Shown here one piece after another: positions 32,984 through 41,713 of a stretch of DNA of 64,000 nucleotides; position 1 is the stretch's first letter, and every line of letters begins with the position of its first letter. Both the position numbers and the translations under genes were made by a program. The notes beneath the pieces are model-generated. The model made no database searches, had not been told where the DNA came from, and saw only the letters and a program-made list of their open reading frames with translations. This DNA comes from Peptoniphilus senegalensis JC140 (lineage in GTDB: Bacteria > Bacillota > Clostridia > Tissierellales > Peptoniphilaceae): the NCBI RefSeq assembly GCF_000321025.1, contig NZ_HE610717.1:496017-560016 (forward strand). Direction: 5' to 3'.

Positions 32984-33624
32984 AAAATTTCTTTAAATGC
33001 CCTAATATTTTCTCTCGTCTTATCTTTTTCAAAAATAGCTGAACCTGCAACTAAAATATCCGCACCTGCATCTAAGATTTCTCTTGCATTATCAAGCTTA
33101 ACTCCACCATCCACTTCAATTAATGTTTTTAGATTTCTCTCTCTAATTAATTTTTTTACTTCTCTAATTTTTCTAAGTACAGATGGAATAAATTTTTGTC
33201 CACCAAAACCAGGGTTTACACTCATTATTAATACTAAATCTAATTTCTCTAAATTATAATCTAATACATCTAGGCTGTCTCCAGGGTTTAATGCAAGACC
33301 TACTTTTTTACCATAAGATTTTATCAGCGAAAGAGTTCTGTCAAGGTGCTTTGTTGTGCTTGGATGAATAGTAATTATATCTGATCCTGCCTCTACAAAC
33401 TTTTCAATAAAATTTTCTGGTCTCTCGATCATAAGATGAGTATCAAATGGAATTTCAGTAAGCTCTCTTAGGCTCTTTACAATCCCTGGTCCATAAGAAA
33501 TATTTGGAACATAGTTGCCATCCATTATGTCAAGATGAATGTAATCAACTTTCTCTTCATTTAAAATTTTTATTTCTTTTTCTAAATTTGTGAAATCTGC
33601 TGAAAGTAATGACGGTGAAATCAT
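32980..33624 (-). CDS. rpe: Ribulose-phosphate 3-epimerase
   Basis: A 214-residue TIM-barrel enzyme of the pentose phosphate pathway. The first strand ISPSLLSADFTNLEKEI and HLDIMDGNYVPNI (metal ligands H and D), VNPGFGGQKFI near 136-146 and IEVDGGVKLDN near 168-178 are all present. Its start overlaps the rsgA stop and its end overlaps thiN, so the three are translationally coupled. Confidence 0.96.
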   Translation of the reverse strand: MISPSLLSADFTNLEKEIKILNEEKVDYIHLDIMDGNYVPNISYGPGIVKSLRELTEIPFDTHLMIERPENFIEKFVEAGSDIITIHPSTTKHLDRTLSLIKSYGKKVGLALNPGDSLDVLDYNLEKLDLVLIMSVNPGFGGQKFIPSVLRKIREVKKLIRERNLKTLIEVDGGVKLDNAREILDAGADILVAGSAIFEKDKTRENIRAFKEIL

Positions 33625-34475
33625 TAGTATTCTCCTTTTTCTTTTAATTCATTGTAAATGTATAAATAATTATCGTACCTTGTCTTTTCTATATCGCCAA
33701 TTTCTACTGCATCTTTGACAGTGCACTTTGGCTCTTTTATGTGATTGCAATTATTAAACTTGCAAGGACTTAAATCTTTAAATTCTCGAAAATAATTTTT
33801 TAAATCATCTTCCTCTATCTTGAGAGTTAAAGATGAGAAGCCAGGAGTATCAAAAATATAAATATCGTTATTATAGAGTATTTCTGTGTGTCTAGTGGTG
33901 TGTTTTCCCCTCTTAGTCTTTTCAGAGACTCTTCCTACCTCCACATCTTTATTTAAAATTCTCGATGTGATAGTAGATTTACCTGCTCCAGAAACTCCAC
34001 ATAGAGCAACAGTTTTACCTTTTAAAAAATCCCTAAGTGAGTCTATGTTTTCATCCTTGTCTGAAACTCTAAAAGTTTCAAATCCTGAATTTTCATAAAT
34101 TCTTGCCAAATTTTTTCCAGCCTTAGCATCTAAATCACACTTGCTAATTACTATAGCTATGTCAACTCCTTCAAATTCAGCTTGAATTATAGTTTTATCA
34201 ATTATAACAAGATTATACTTAGGTTCCATAACTGGTATAACTATTAGAACTAAGTCAACATTGCTAACCTTTGGTCTTGTGAGCATATTTTTTCTGGGAT
34301 ATACTTTTTCAATATATCCCAGAGTTTTTTCTTCATACTTAAATTCTACATCATCCCCGACAATTGGCTCTACCTTTGTGTGTCTGAAATTTCCCCTAGC
34401 TCTTGTTTCGAGAACTACATCTCCAGACTTTATATAGTAAAATCCACCTGTCAGTTTTATAATTTTTCCGCGCAT
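33624..34475 (-). CDS. rsgA: Ribosome biogenesis GTPase RsgA
   Basis: A 283-residue circularly permuted GTPase that acts in late 30S subunit maturation. An N-terminal OB fold (about 1-65) is followed by G motifs in permuted order: SKCDL (G4, near 112), GVSGAGKST (G1, near 159-167) and DTPGFSS (G3). A C-terminal zinc knuckle is formed by C, C, H and C in SPCKFNNCNHIKEPKC (about 240-255). It lies between prkC and rpe with one-base overlaps, the standard Firmicutes neighbourhood. Confidence 0.96.
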   Translation of the reverse strand: MRGKIIKLTGGFYYIKSGDVVLETRARGNFRHTKVEPIVGDDVEFKYEEKTLGYIEKVYPRKNMLTRPKVSNVDLVLIVIPVMEPKYNLVIIDKTIIQAEFEGVDIAIVISKCDLDAKAGKNLARIYENSGFETFRVSDKDENIDSLRDFLKGKTVALCGVSGAGKSTITSRILNKDVEVGRVSEKTKRGKHTTRHTEILYNNDIYIFDTPGFSSLTLKIEEDDLKNYFREFKDLSPCKFNNCNHIKEPKCTVKDAVEIGDIEKTRYDNYLYIYNELKEKGEY

Positions 34476-36454
34476 TATTTTATTTTCTCAGTTTTTACAA
34501 GGTTTCCGTCAACATAAATATTGTATTCGCCAGGACCAATTAATTCAACATTTGCAACATCTCCAGCCTCAACATTGTAATTCCAAACTGAAGTTGCACC
34601 AATTTTATTTCCATTTGCGTCCTTTACTCTATCTGCAGTTACCCTATGACTTTCTCCATCATCAGGAACTTTAACTTTCACATGATTTATTCTGTTATAA
34701 TTATCTTGATTTTCAGTGTCCTGAATTTCACTTTCAGTTTCTTCTTCCTCAATCTTTGGTCCTTTGGAAATGTAAAGAGTTACAGTTGAGCCTTTTTCTA
34801 CACTTTGATTTGGCTTTGGATCCATATCATAAACTTGACCTTCGCCAACCTTGTTGCTGTTTCCATTTTCAATTACGACTGTAAAGCCTAAACTCTTTAG
34901 TTGGTTTACGACTACATCTTGGTCTATTCCCTTGTAATCACTTAAAACAACTGGCGTTTTGTCAATGCCCTTGGATACTATAACCTTAACAGCTGTACCT
35001 CTCTTTACAGAATAACCACCATCAGGATTTGAATAAATAACTTTCCCTTCTTCAACTTCTTCATTAAAAGTTTCTTCCACAGAGCCAAGTTTTAGTGAAT
35101 TATCCTCCAAAGTCTTCTGGGCTTCTTCCTTAGTTAATCCCTTTAGAGGAGGAACAGGAACTGAATCAGGTAGCTCATTTATTTCAAGAGTTACAGTTGA
35201 GCCCTTATCCACTGAAGTTCCTTCTTCAGGTTTTTGACCAAGAACAAGGCCATCAGGTTCATTTTCATCTTCTACTGTATTTACATCGAGTATTAAACCT
35301 TGAGCTTCAATTAACTCCTTAGCTTCATCTCTAGTCTTGCCAATATAATTTTCTACAGCAATTTTTTCAACTACATCGCCACTCTTCATACCCTTTATAG
35401 CTTTTGGCACTACATAAATTAGTAAGGCAATAATTACTATTGCAGAAAAAATCCCTAGTATAGCTGGTGCAGCAGATTTTTTCTTTTTCACAACTTTTTT
35501 TGGCTTTTGTCTGTCATTATCTAAATTATTTGAGTGGTTTCTATTTGTTCTTCTTTTAACATTTGGAGTGATAACTGTGCTATTATCATCTTCTTCATAA
35601 TCTCTCTTTACAGTAAAAGTTTTTGCCCCAATAGTATAATCTTTTATATCTTTAATTAAGTCAAAGACATCTCTATATCTTTCATCAGGGTCCTTTTCTG
35701 TCATCTTTAAAACTAAAGCATCAACTGATGGGTCTATACTCTTAATAAAATCAGAAGGCCTTGGCATTTGTGATTGAACTTGCATAAGGGCAACGGAAAC
35801 TGGATTATCTGCATCAAAAGGAAGTCTTCCCGTTAACATTTCAAAAAGAACAATTCCAAGAGAATAAATATCAGACCTATTGTCCACCTTTGCACCTCTT
35901 GCTTGCTCTGGCGAAAAATAGTGAACTGAACCCATTACAGCATTAGTAGCAGTAACAGTTGTGTTATCAGCAACCCTTGCAATGCCAAAATCTGTAACCT
36001 TAATTCTGTCGTCACGAGTAACCATTATATTTTGAGATTTAATATCTCTGTGAACAATATGCTTTGAATGAGCTACTTTTAAAGCCTCTGCAATTTGGAT
36101 ACAGTAATTTAAAGCTCTCTTTTCTGAAAGCCTACCCTCATCATTTATTAAATCTTTTAAGGTTTTTCCGTCAATATATTCCATTACAATGTAGTGAACT
36201 TCCTTGTCTTCAACCTTTTCAGTTCCTACATCATATATGCTAACAATATTTGGATGAGAAATACTTGCAGCTGCAAGGGATTCTCTCTTAAACTTTCTAA
36301 TAAAATTATTGTCTTCATTATATTCTAACTTTAAAACTTTAATGGCAACAATTCTATCAAGCTTTCTATCATGAGCCTTGAAGACATTGCCCATGCCGCC
36401 TGTGCCAATTTTTTCTAATATTTCATATCTATTTGCTAAAATTTTATTTATCAT
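34475..36454 (-). CDS. prkC: PASTA-domain serine/threonine kinase PrkC/Stk1
   Basis: About 659 residues. The cytoplasmic kinase has the glycine loop GTGGMGNVF (17-25), the lysine in VAIKVL, HRDIKSQN and DFGIA, and a GSVHYFSPEQARG activation segment. One membrane helix lies near 330-350. Outside are three PASTA repeats (about 365-430, 430-500, 500-570) that sense muropeptides or lipid II, and a C-terminal extra domain of about 80 residues. The kinase controls wall growth and related processes. ATG at 36454 follows AGGTG; it overlaps the phosphatase gene. Confidence 0.95.
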   Translation of the reverse strand: MINKILANRYEILEKIGTGGMGNVFKAHDRKLDRIVAIKVLKLEYNEDNNFIRKFKRESLAAASISHPNIVSIYDVGTEKVEDKEVHYIVMEYIDGKTLKDLINDEGRLSEKRALNYCIQIAEALKVAHSKHIVHRDIKSQNIMVTRDDRIKVTDFGIARVADNTTVTATNAVMGSVHYFSPEQARGAKVDNRSDIYSLGIVLFEMLTGRLPFDADNPVSVALMQVQSQMPRPSDFIKSIDPSVDALVLKMTEKDPDERYRDVFDLIKDIKDYTIGAKTFTVKRDYEEDDNSTVITPNVKRRTNRNHSNNLDNDRQKPKKVVKKKKSAAPAILGIFSAIVIIALLIYVVPKAIKGMKSGDVVEKIAVENYIGKTRDEAKELIEAQGLILDVNTVEDENEPDGLVLGQKPEEGTSVDKGSTVTLEINELPDSVPVPPLKGLTKEEAQKTLEDNSLKLGSVEETFNEEVEEGKVIYSNPDGGYSVKRGTAVKVIVSKGIDKTPVVLSDYKGIDQDVVVNQLKSLGFTVVIENGNSNKVGEGQVYDMDPKPNQSVEKGSTVTLYISKGPKIEEEETESEIQDTENQDNYNRINHVKVKVPDDGESHRVTADRVKDANGNKIGATSVWNYNVEAGDVANVELIGPGEYNIYVDGNLVKTEKIK

Positions 36455-36461
36455 TGTGCAC

Positions 36462-37178
36462 CTACTCATTAAATACTAAAATAAAAGTGATATTATCCAT
36501 GCCGCCATTTTCTAAGGCTAAAGCAATAAGTTTATCTCTTGCATCTTCTGGACTATTTTCCTTTATGACTTTGAATATTTCTTCATCAGAAACCATATTG
36601 GTAAGTCCATCAGAACAAAATAAAAATATATCTCCCTTTTCCATCTTTAAGGTGTTTACGGATACATCTAAATCGGCAGTAGTACCCATTGCCTTAGTTA
36701 GCACATTCTTTTTTGGATGGACCTTAGCTTCCTCTTCAGTGATTTCTCCAATTTCAATCAAATAATTAACAAAGGAATCATCTATGGTAATTTGCTCCAT
36801 ATCTCTATTTATTTTATAAATTCTCGAATCCCCGACATTAGAATAAACTAAGACATCTCCCAAAATCACTCCAGCTGATACAGTAGTACCCATACCTCTG
36901 TAATCTTCATTTTCTTCTGAGCTTTTGAAAATCTCTCTGTTGGCATCTCTAATAGAAGAAGACAAAATCTCAATTGCATCTTCAATACTTTCTATTTCTT
37001 TTGACTTTTCAAAATCAGAAGCAATAATATCAGTTGCCATCTTTGATGCTCTTTCCCCAGCTAGATGTCCGCCCATTCCATCAGCCAATATATATAATTT
37101 TTTTGATTCATTTACAAAATAAAAATCTTCATTGTTTTTCCTGTAGTTGCCTACATTTGTTGCTGACACAACTTTCAT
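36462..37178 (-). CDS. stp: PP2C-type serine/threonine phosphatase (Stp/PrpC)
   Basis: A 238-residue cytoplasmic phosphatase that counters PrkC. It carries the PP2C motifs: VGNYRKNNEDF (8-18), ILADGMGGHLAGE (31-43), GMGTTVSAGVI, VLVYSNVGDSRIYKI and FLFCSDGLTNMV, with the metal-binding aspartates kept. It lies between rlmN and prkC, so the kinase and phosphatase are made together. Its last codons overlap the beginning of the longer possible prkC frame, but not the chosen prkC start. Confidence 0.95.
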   Translation of the reverse strand: MKVVSATNVGNYRKNNEDFYFVNESKKLYILADGMGGHLAGERASKMATDIIASDFEKSKEIESIEDAIEILSSSIRDANREIFKSSEENEDYRGMGTTVSAGVILGDVLVYSNVGDSRIYKINRDMEQITIDDSFVNYLIEIGEITEEEAKVHPKKNVLTKAMGTTADLDVSVNTLKMEKGDIFLFCSDGLTNMVSDEEIFKVIKENSPEDARDKLIALALENGGMDNITFILVFNE

Positions 37179-38198
37179 TTATTTCACCTCAATTTTGCGC
37201 CTTAGTTGTCCACATGAAGCGCTGATGTCTCTTCCAAGTTCTCGCCTAATAGTCACGTTAAATCCCTTTTTCTCAAGTAGATTTTTAAATTCATTAATCT
37301 CATCTTTGGAAGGTCTCTTTTCGTCAAATTCATCAATTGGATTTAGTGGTATTAAATTTATGTGACATTTAATATGCTTTGCAAAATTATATAGCTCATC
37401 AACATTTTTTTTGCCATCATTTTGATTCTTAATTAAAGTATATTCAAAGGTAATTCTATTTTTTGTTTTGTTGCAATAATATTCCAAAGCCTTTTTTAAT
37501 TCCCCCAAATTAAACTTTCTATTAATTGGCATAAGATTTGACCTATCAATATCATTAGTCTGATGGAGACTAACAGCAAGATTTATTGGAATATTTGTAT
37601 CTGCAAGTTCATAAATTTTATCTGCGACCCCACAAGTGGAAATTGTTATATTTCTATAACTTGTATTATGTCCTTTCTCGTCATGAAGTAACTTAATAAA
37701 CCTAATAACCTCAGAAAAGTTATCTAGTGGCTCTCCGCTTCCCATTAAAATAAAATTTGAAACTTTTATATCTAACTTGTTTTCAATTTCATAAACCTCA
37801 CTTAACATTTCTGCAGCTGTAAGATTTCTCACAAGTCCAGACTTTGTAGAAGCACAAAAATCGCATCCCATTCTGCATCCAACTTGCGTTGATATACATT
37901 GAGAATAGCCATGTTTGTATTCCATAAGAACTCCTTCTATTAAGTTCTCATCCTTTAGTTTAAAGAGAAATTTTTTCGTCTCATCTAATTTTGAATCAAA
38001 AATTTTAAAAATTTCTACTTTATTTATATCTTCACTATTAATTATGTTGATGGACTTAGATGAAAGATTTGAATTTTCTACATCACATCTCTTCTTGTCA
38101 TGAAAAAATGTAAAAAGTTGAGAACCTCTAAAAGCCTTCTCACCTTTCTCTTCAAAAAACTGTCGCAGTTCATCTTCATACATTGAATTTAATTCCAT
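37179..38198 (-). CDS. rlmN: 23S rRNA (adenine-C2)-methyltransferase RlmN
   Basis: A 339-residue radical SAM enzyme that methylates A2503 of 23S rRNA (and some tRNAs). The radical SAM motif CRMGCDFCAS is near 107-116; FILMGSGEPLDNF, INLAVSLHQ and a second catalytic cysteine near the C-terminus (RELGRDISASCGQL) are present. It leads the operon with stp, prkC, rsgA, rpe and thiN. A TATAAT (38221-38226) and an AGGTGG site precede the ATG. Confidence 0.96.
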   Translation of the reverse strand: MELNSMYEDELRQFFEEKGEKAFRGSQLFTFFHDKKRCDVENSNLSSKSINIINSEDINKVEIFKIFDSKLDETKKFLFKLKDENLIEGVLMEYKHGYSQCISTQVGCRMGCDFCASTKSGLVRNLTAAEMLSEVYEIENKLDIKVSNFILMGSGEPLDNFSEVIRFIKLLHDEKGHNTSYRNITISTCGVADKIYELADTNIPINLAVSLHQTNDIDRSNLMPINRKFNLGELKKALEYYCNKTKNRITFEYTLIKNQNDGKKNVDELYNFAKHIKCHINLIPLNPIDEFDEKRPSKDEINEFKNLLEKKGFNVTIRRELGRDISASCGQLRRKIEVK

Positions 38199-38220
38199 TA
38201 AACCACCTATTCATCTTTTC

Positions 38221-38226
38221 ATTATA
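38221..38226 (-). promoter_or_regulatory. -10 element before rlmN
   Basis: TATAAT on the minus strand, 22 bases before the ATG; the -35 is poor (TTTTAT-like). It starts the rlmN-to-thiN operon after the rsmB terminator. Confidence 0.5.
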
Positions 38227-38297
38227 CCATTAGACTTGCACAAATAAAAATATATTTAAAGAAATTACTTTATTATTCTTTTTTCTCCTATGCAAAA

Positions 38298-38324
38298 GAA
38301 AAAGACTGCGATTAGATCACAGTC
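38298..38324 (-). terminator. Terminator after rsmB
   Basis: GACTGTGA and TCGCAGTC (8 bp with one G-U) around a 5-base loop, then TTTTTCTTTT on the minus strand. The rsmB stop touches the stem. Confidence 0.85.
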
Positions 38325-39615
38325 AATTTTTTTCTAAAAGAGTGATAGAAAACCCATCACTTCCATCAACTGATGGAAATAATTTTAAAATCTCTCTACC
38401 TCTTAATTTTTTAATTTTAAAATTTTTATTTTTCTCTAAAAATTTTTTTATTACATCTTCATTTTCTATTTTTGAAAGAGAGCAAGTTGAGTATAAAAGA
38501 TTTCCACCATCTTTAACATATTCTTTTGCATTTTCTAATATCTCAAATTGAATTTCCGCAAGTCCCTTTATATCTTCTAAATCTTTATTCCACTTTATAT
38601 CAGGCTTTTTTCTATAAAGACCAGTACCTGAACAAGGTGCATCAACTAATACGTAGTCAAACTTATTTATAAAATTTTCATTTAAAATTCTAGCATCATT
38701 AACAAGAGCTTTTATATTTTTTGCTCCAAGTCTATTAGCATTTTCTTCGATTAGTTTTATTTTTCCAGTTGATTTGTCACAAGCAATAATTTCTCCAGTA
38801 TTATCCATAAGTTCCGATATATGAGTTGTTTTTCCACCTGGCGCTGCACATAAGTCCAAGACTTTCGAATTTTCCACTGGCTTTAAAAAGCTGGAGACTA
38901 AAATTGAGCCCAAGTCTTGCACATAAAAATGTCCCTCATCAAAATATTTTGTATCAATTATTCCCTTGGGATTTAAAATATTTATAGCATTATCATAAAC
39001 TGTCTCTTCTATTTCAAAGCTAAGTTCTTTTAAATTATTAATCAAGTCAATTTTATTTGTCTTTAAAGTATTAACTCTAATAGTAAAAAGTGGTTTCTCG
39101 TTATTTGCCTTCAAAAGTTTTTTTGTAAAATCTTCTCCATAATTATTATAGAAGTATTCCGTATAAAATTTTGGATGAGAGTAGTATGTTGAAAGATTTT
39201 CAATACTGTCATTAATCCTAACTTGTGCCTTTTCTTTTTTTGAAATACTTCTTAAAATTCCATTAGTAAAGGAAATAGATCCCCTATTGCCATAAATTTT
39301 CGCTAAATTCACTGACTCATCAACTATAGAATAATCTGGAACTTTATCCAAAAAATACATTTGATAAATTGCCATCTCAAGTATTGTCAAAATAATTTTA
39401 TGAATTTTGTTAAATTTAACTCTTGAATTAATCTTAATGACATAGTCAAGATAGCTCCTATTTCTAATTACTCCTGTACTAATTTCTTTTATAAAATTGT
39501 AATCTCTTTCTTCAATGTTTGATTTCTTTAAAATTTCAAGACTTTCTTCTAAAAATGCCCCCTTATAGAGGACATCATTAATAATCTGTAGTGTTTTTTC
39601 TCTTGCGTTTTTCAT
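38323..39615 (-). CDS. rsmB: 16S rRNA (cytosine-C5)-methyltransferase RsmB
   Basis: A 430-residue enzyme modifying C967 of 16S rRNA. The N-terminal 130 residues are a NusB-like RNA-binding domain; the catalytic part shows VLDLCAAPGGKTTHIS near 238-253, DYVLVDAPCSGTGLYRKKPD near 305-324 and the nucleophile in LLYSTCSLSKIENE near 366-379. It overlaps yugP by one base at 39615 and is the last gene of the yicC-to-rsmB run. Confidence 0.95.
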   Translation of the reverse strand: MKNAREKTLQIINDVLYKGAFLEESLEILKKSNIEERDYNFIKEISTGVIRNRSYLDYVIKINSRVKFNKIHKIILTILEMAIYQMYFLDKVPDYSIVDESVNLAKIYGNRGSISFTNGILRSISKKEKAQVRINDSIENLSTYYSHPKFYTEYFYNNYGEDFTKKLLKANNEKPLFTIRVNTLKTNKIDLINNLKELSFEIEETVYDNAINILNPKGIIDTKYFDEGHFYVQDLGSILVSSFLKPVENSKVLDLCAAPGGKTTHISELMDNTGEIIACDKSTGKIKLIEENANRLGAKNIKALVNDARILNENFINKFDYVLVDAPCSGTGLYRKKPDIKWNKDLEDIKGLAEIQFEILENAKEYVKDGGNLLYSTCSLSKIENEDVIKKFLEKNKNFKIKKLRGREILKLFPSVDGSDGFSITLLEKN

Positions 39616-40307
39616 TAATCTCTTCTTCCAAAAATGCTAAGTAATCTCAAAAATTGTCCTATTGCAACAATTGTTGATGCTACATAAGTAAGTGCTGCTG
39701 CATTTAATACTTCTCTCGTTCCACTTAAATCTTCTTCAGAAATAATTCCATTTGCAAGTTCTTTTTTTGCCCTATTAGAGGCATTAAACTCAACAGGAAG
39801 TGTGACTATTTGAAATAAAACTGCAAAGAAAAATAAGGCAATGCCAAGTTTAGTAAAAAATACTGAGAAGAAAAATCCAAGTATAATTAAAAAGAAACTA
39901 AGCTGTGTTCCCAAGTTTGCAAGGGGTACTAATGCTGCTCTTATTCTTAAAGGTGCATACTCAACTGAATCTTGAATTGCATGACCAACTTCGTGAGCAG
40001 CTATTGATACTGATGCAATGGAATTTTTGTAATAAACATCTCGTGATAAATTTAATGTCTTATCTCTTGGGTCATAATGGTCTGAAAGTTTTCCATTTAC
40101 TAAATTTATAGTTACATTGTTTAAACCATTCCTATCTAATATTTGTCTTGCAACTTCAGCTCCACTTAAATTAGTAGATGAAGCAATTTTATTGTATTTC
40201 TCATAGGCAGAACTAATCTTTGCTTGTGCGTAAAATGCCAAAATAATTCCAGGCAAAATATAAATTAAATAACTATAATCATAAGTATAAAAATATGGTC
40301 CAAACAT
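39615..40307 (-). CDS. YugP-type membrane zinc metallopeptidase
   Basis: A 230-residue membrane protease. One helix is at the N-terminus (about 11-27) and two or three more lie at about 125-170 and 205-225. The zinc site HEVGH is at 105-109, with further residues in the NRAKKELANGI section. Members (YugP family) occur widely between fmt and rsmB in Firmicutes; the substrate is unknown. It shares one-base junctions with both neighbours. Confidence 0.92.
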   Translation of the reverse strand: MFGPYFYTYDYSYLIYILPGIILAFYAQAKISSAYEKYNKIASSTNLSGAEVARQILDRNGLNNVTINLVNGKLSDHYDPRDKTLNLSRDVYYKNSIASVSIAAHEVGHAIQDSVEYAPLRIRAALVPLANLGTQLSFFLIILGFFFSVFFTKLGIALFFFAVLFQIVTLPVEFNASNRAKKELANGIISEEDLSGTREVLNAAALTYVASTIVAIGQFLRLLSIFGRRD

Positions 40308-41233
40308 TATTTTCCTCCAATCAAATAATTTTCCTCAAATTTATTTCCCCTAAGAAAATCATCAATTTTCATGGCACGCTTTCCTGGTGCTTGAATTTCT
40401 TTTACAGAAATTGCACCATCTCCTGATTTTATAAGTAGCTCACTATCTGATTTTAAAATTGTTCCTGCTACTTTATCAGATGAACATTCAACCACTTCTG
40501 CATCAAAAATTTTGTAGATTTTATCTTCATAAGAAAATTTAGCACCATAATGTGGACTAAGTCCTCGAATTATATTTACAAGTTTCTTTGAATTGTCCCT
40601 AAAATCTAAAATCAAATCATCTTTTAAAATTTTATTTGCATAAGTTTTTTTTGATTCATCTTGAGAAACAAATTTAACTTTATCCTCTTCAACTTCTTTT
40701 ATAAACTCTTCCAAAAGATCAGCTCCCATTAAAGAAAGTTTATCTTCTAGATCTCCTGCATTCATTTCTCCTATTTTGATTTCTTTTACAGCAGAAACTG
40801 CACCAGAGTCAAGTCCTTCTTCCACTCTCATTAAACTAACTCCAGTAACTTCTTTTCCTTCCATAATCACTCTATTGATTGGAGCTGCTCCCCTAAATTC
40901 TGGAAGTAGAGATGCGTGAACATTCACAATATATTTTTTTGGAAGATCAATTATTTCTCTTTTTAAAATTTGTCCATAGGCAACCACAACTATAATATCT
41001 GCCCCAATCTCTTTTAAAATTTCTATTGAATCAGATGAATTTATATCCTGTGGTTGGTAGACTTCAAGACCAAGTTCTTCAGCTTTAATTTTTACTGGAG
41101 TTTTTGTAACTTTTTTGCCCCTTCCCTTTCTCTTATCTTCTTGAGAAACTACAAGGGCAACTTCCCCTAAGCTATTGAGTCTATCTAATATAGGAACTGA
41201 AAATTCTGGAGTCCCCATAAAAATAAATTTCAC
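40307..41233 (-). CDS. fmt: Methionyl-tRNA formyltransferase
   Basis: A 308-residue enzyme that formylates initiator tRNA. The N-terminal catalytic fold has FMGTPEFSVPILD (4-16), NVHASLLPEFRGAAPINRVI (residues about 108-127, with catalytic N and H) and TGVSLMRVEEGLDSGAV (about 133-149). The C-terminal OB fold covers about 210-305. It is paired with def, whose product removes the formyl group, and is coupled to it by a one-base overlap. Confidence 0.96.
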   Translation of the reverse strand: MKFIFMGTPEFSVPILDRLNSLGEVALVVSQEDKRKGRGKKVTKTPVKIKAEELGLEVYQPQDINSSDSIEILKEIGADIIVVVAYGQILKREIIDLPKKYIVNVHASLLPEFRGAAPINRVIMEGKEVTGVSLMRVEEGLDSGAVSAVKEIKIGEMNAGDLEDKLSLMGADLLEEFIKEVEEDKVKFVSQDESKKTYANKILKDDLILDFRDNSKKLVNIIRGLSPHYGAKFSYEDKIYKIFDAEVVECSSDKVAGTILKSDSELLIKSGDGAISVKEIQAPGKRAMKIDDFLRGNKFEENYLIGGK

Positions 41234-41709
41234 TACTCTTCACTCTCCGCTTCATACATTTCAATTGCCTTATCTGTGTATAAAATTCCATCTAAATGGT
41301 CTATCTCATGCTGAATAATTCTCGCCAAAAAGTCTTCAGCATACATGATTTTTTCTTCGCCGCTTAAATCATTATATCTAACCTTTATATCTTTTGCTCT
41401 CTCGACAGTTCCTTGTTTTCCTGGAACTGAAAGACAACCCTCCATAGAAATTTCTTCCCCTTCTCTTTCAATAATGTCAGGGTTAATCATATAAAATCTC
41501 TTGCCATTTTCTTCATCTCTATTATCTATTACGATTACCCTCTTTAAAATTCCAACTTGAGGTGCAGCAAGCCCAACGCCATAAGCCACATCCATTGTTT
41601 CATACATATCTTCAACCAATACTTTTAATCTGTCATTGTAATTTGAAACCACTTTTGATTTTTTTCTAAGTATTGGATCTTCATCAATTCTAATTTTTCT
41701 TATTGCCAT
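41233..41709 (-). CDS. def: Peptide deformylase
   Basis: A 158-residue metalloenzyme that removes the N-formyl group. All three motifs are present: GVGLAAPQVG (44-53), EGCLSVP with the metal-binding C92, and HEIDH (134-138). It sits between priA and fmt. GGTGAT precedes the ATG. Confidence 0.97.
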   Translation of the reverse strand: MAIRKIRIDEDPILRKKSKVVSNYNDRLKVLVEDMYETMDVAYGVGLAAPQVGILKRVIVIDNRDEENGKRFYMINPDIIEREGEEISMEGCLSVPGKQGTVERAKDIKVRYNDLSGEEKIMYAEDFLARIIQHEIDHLDGILYTDKAIEMYEAESEE

Positions 41710-41713
41710 TTAA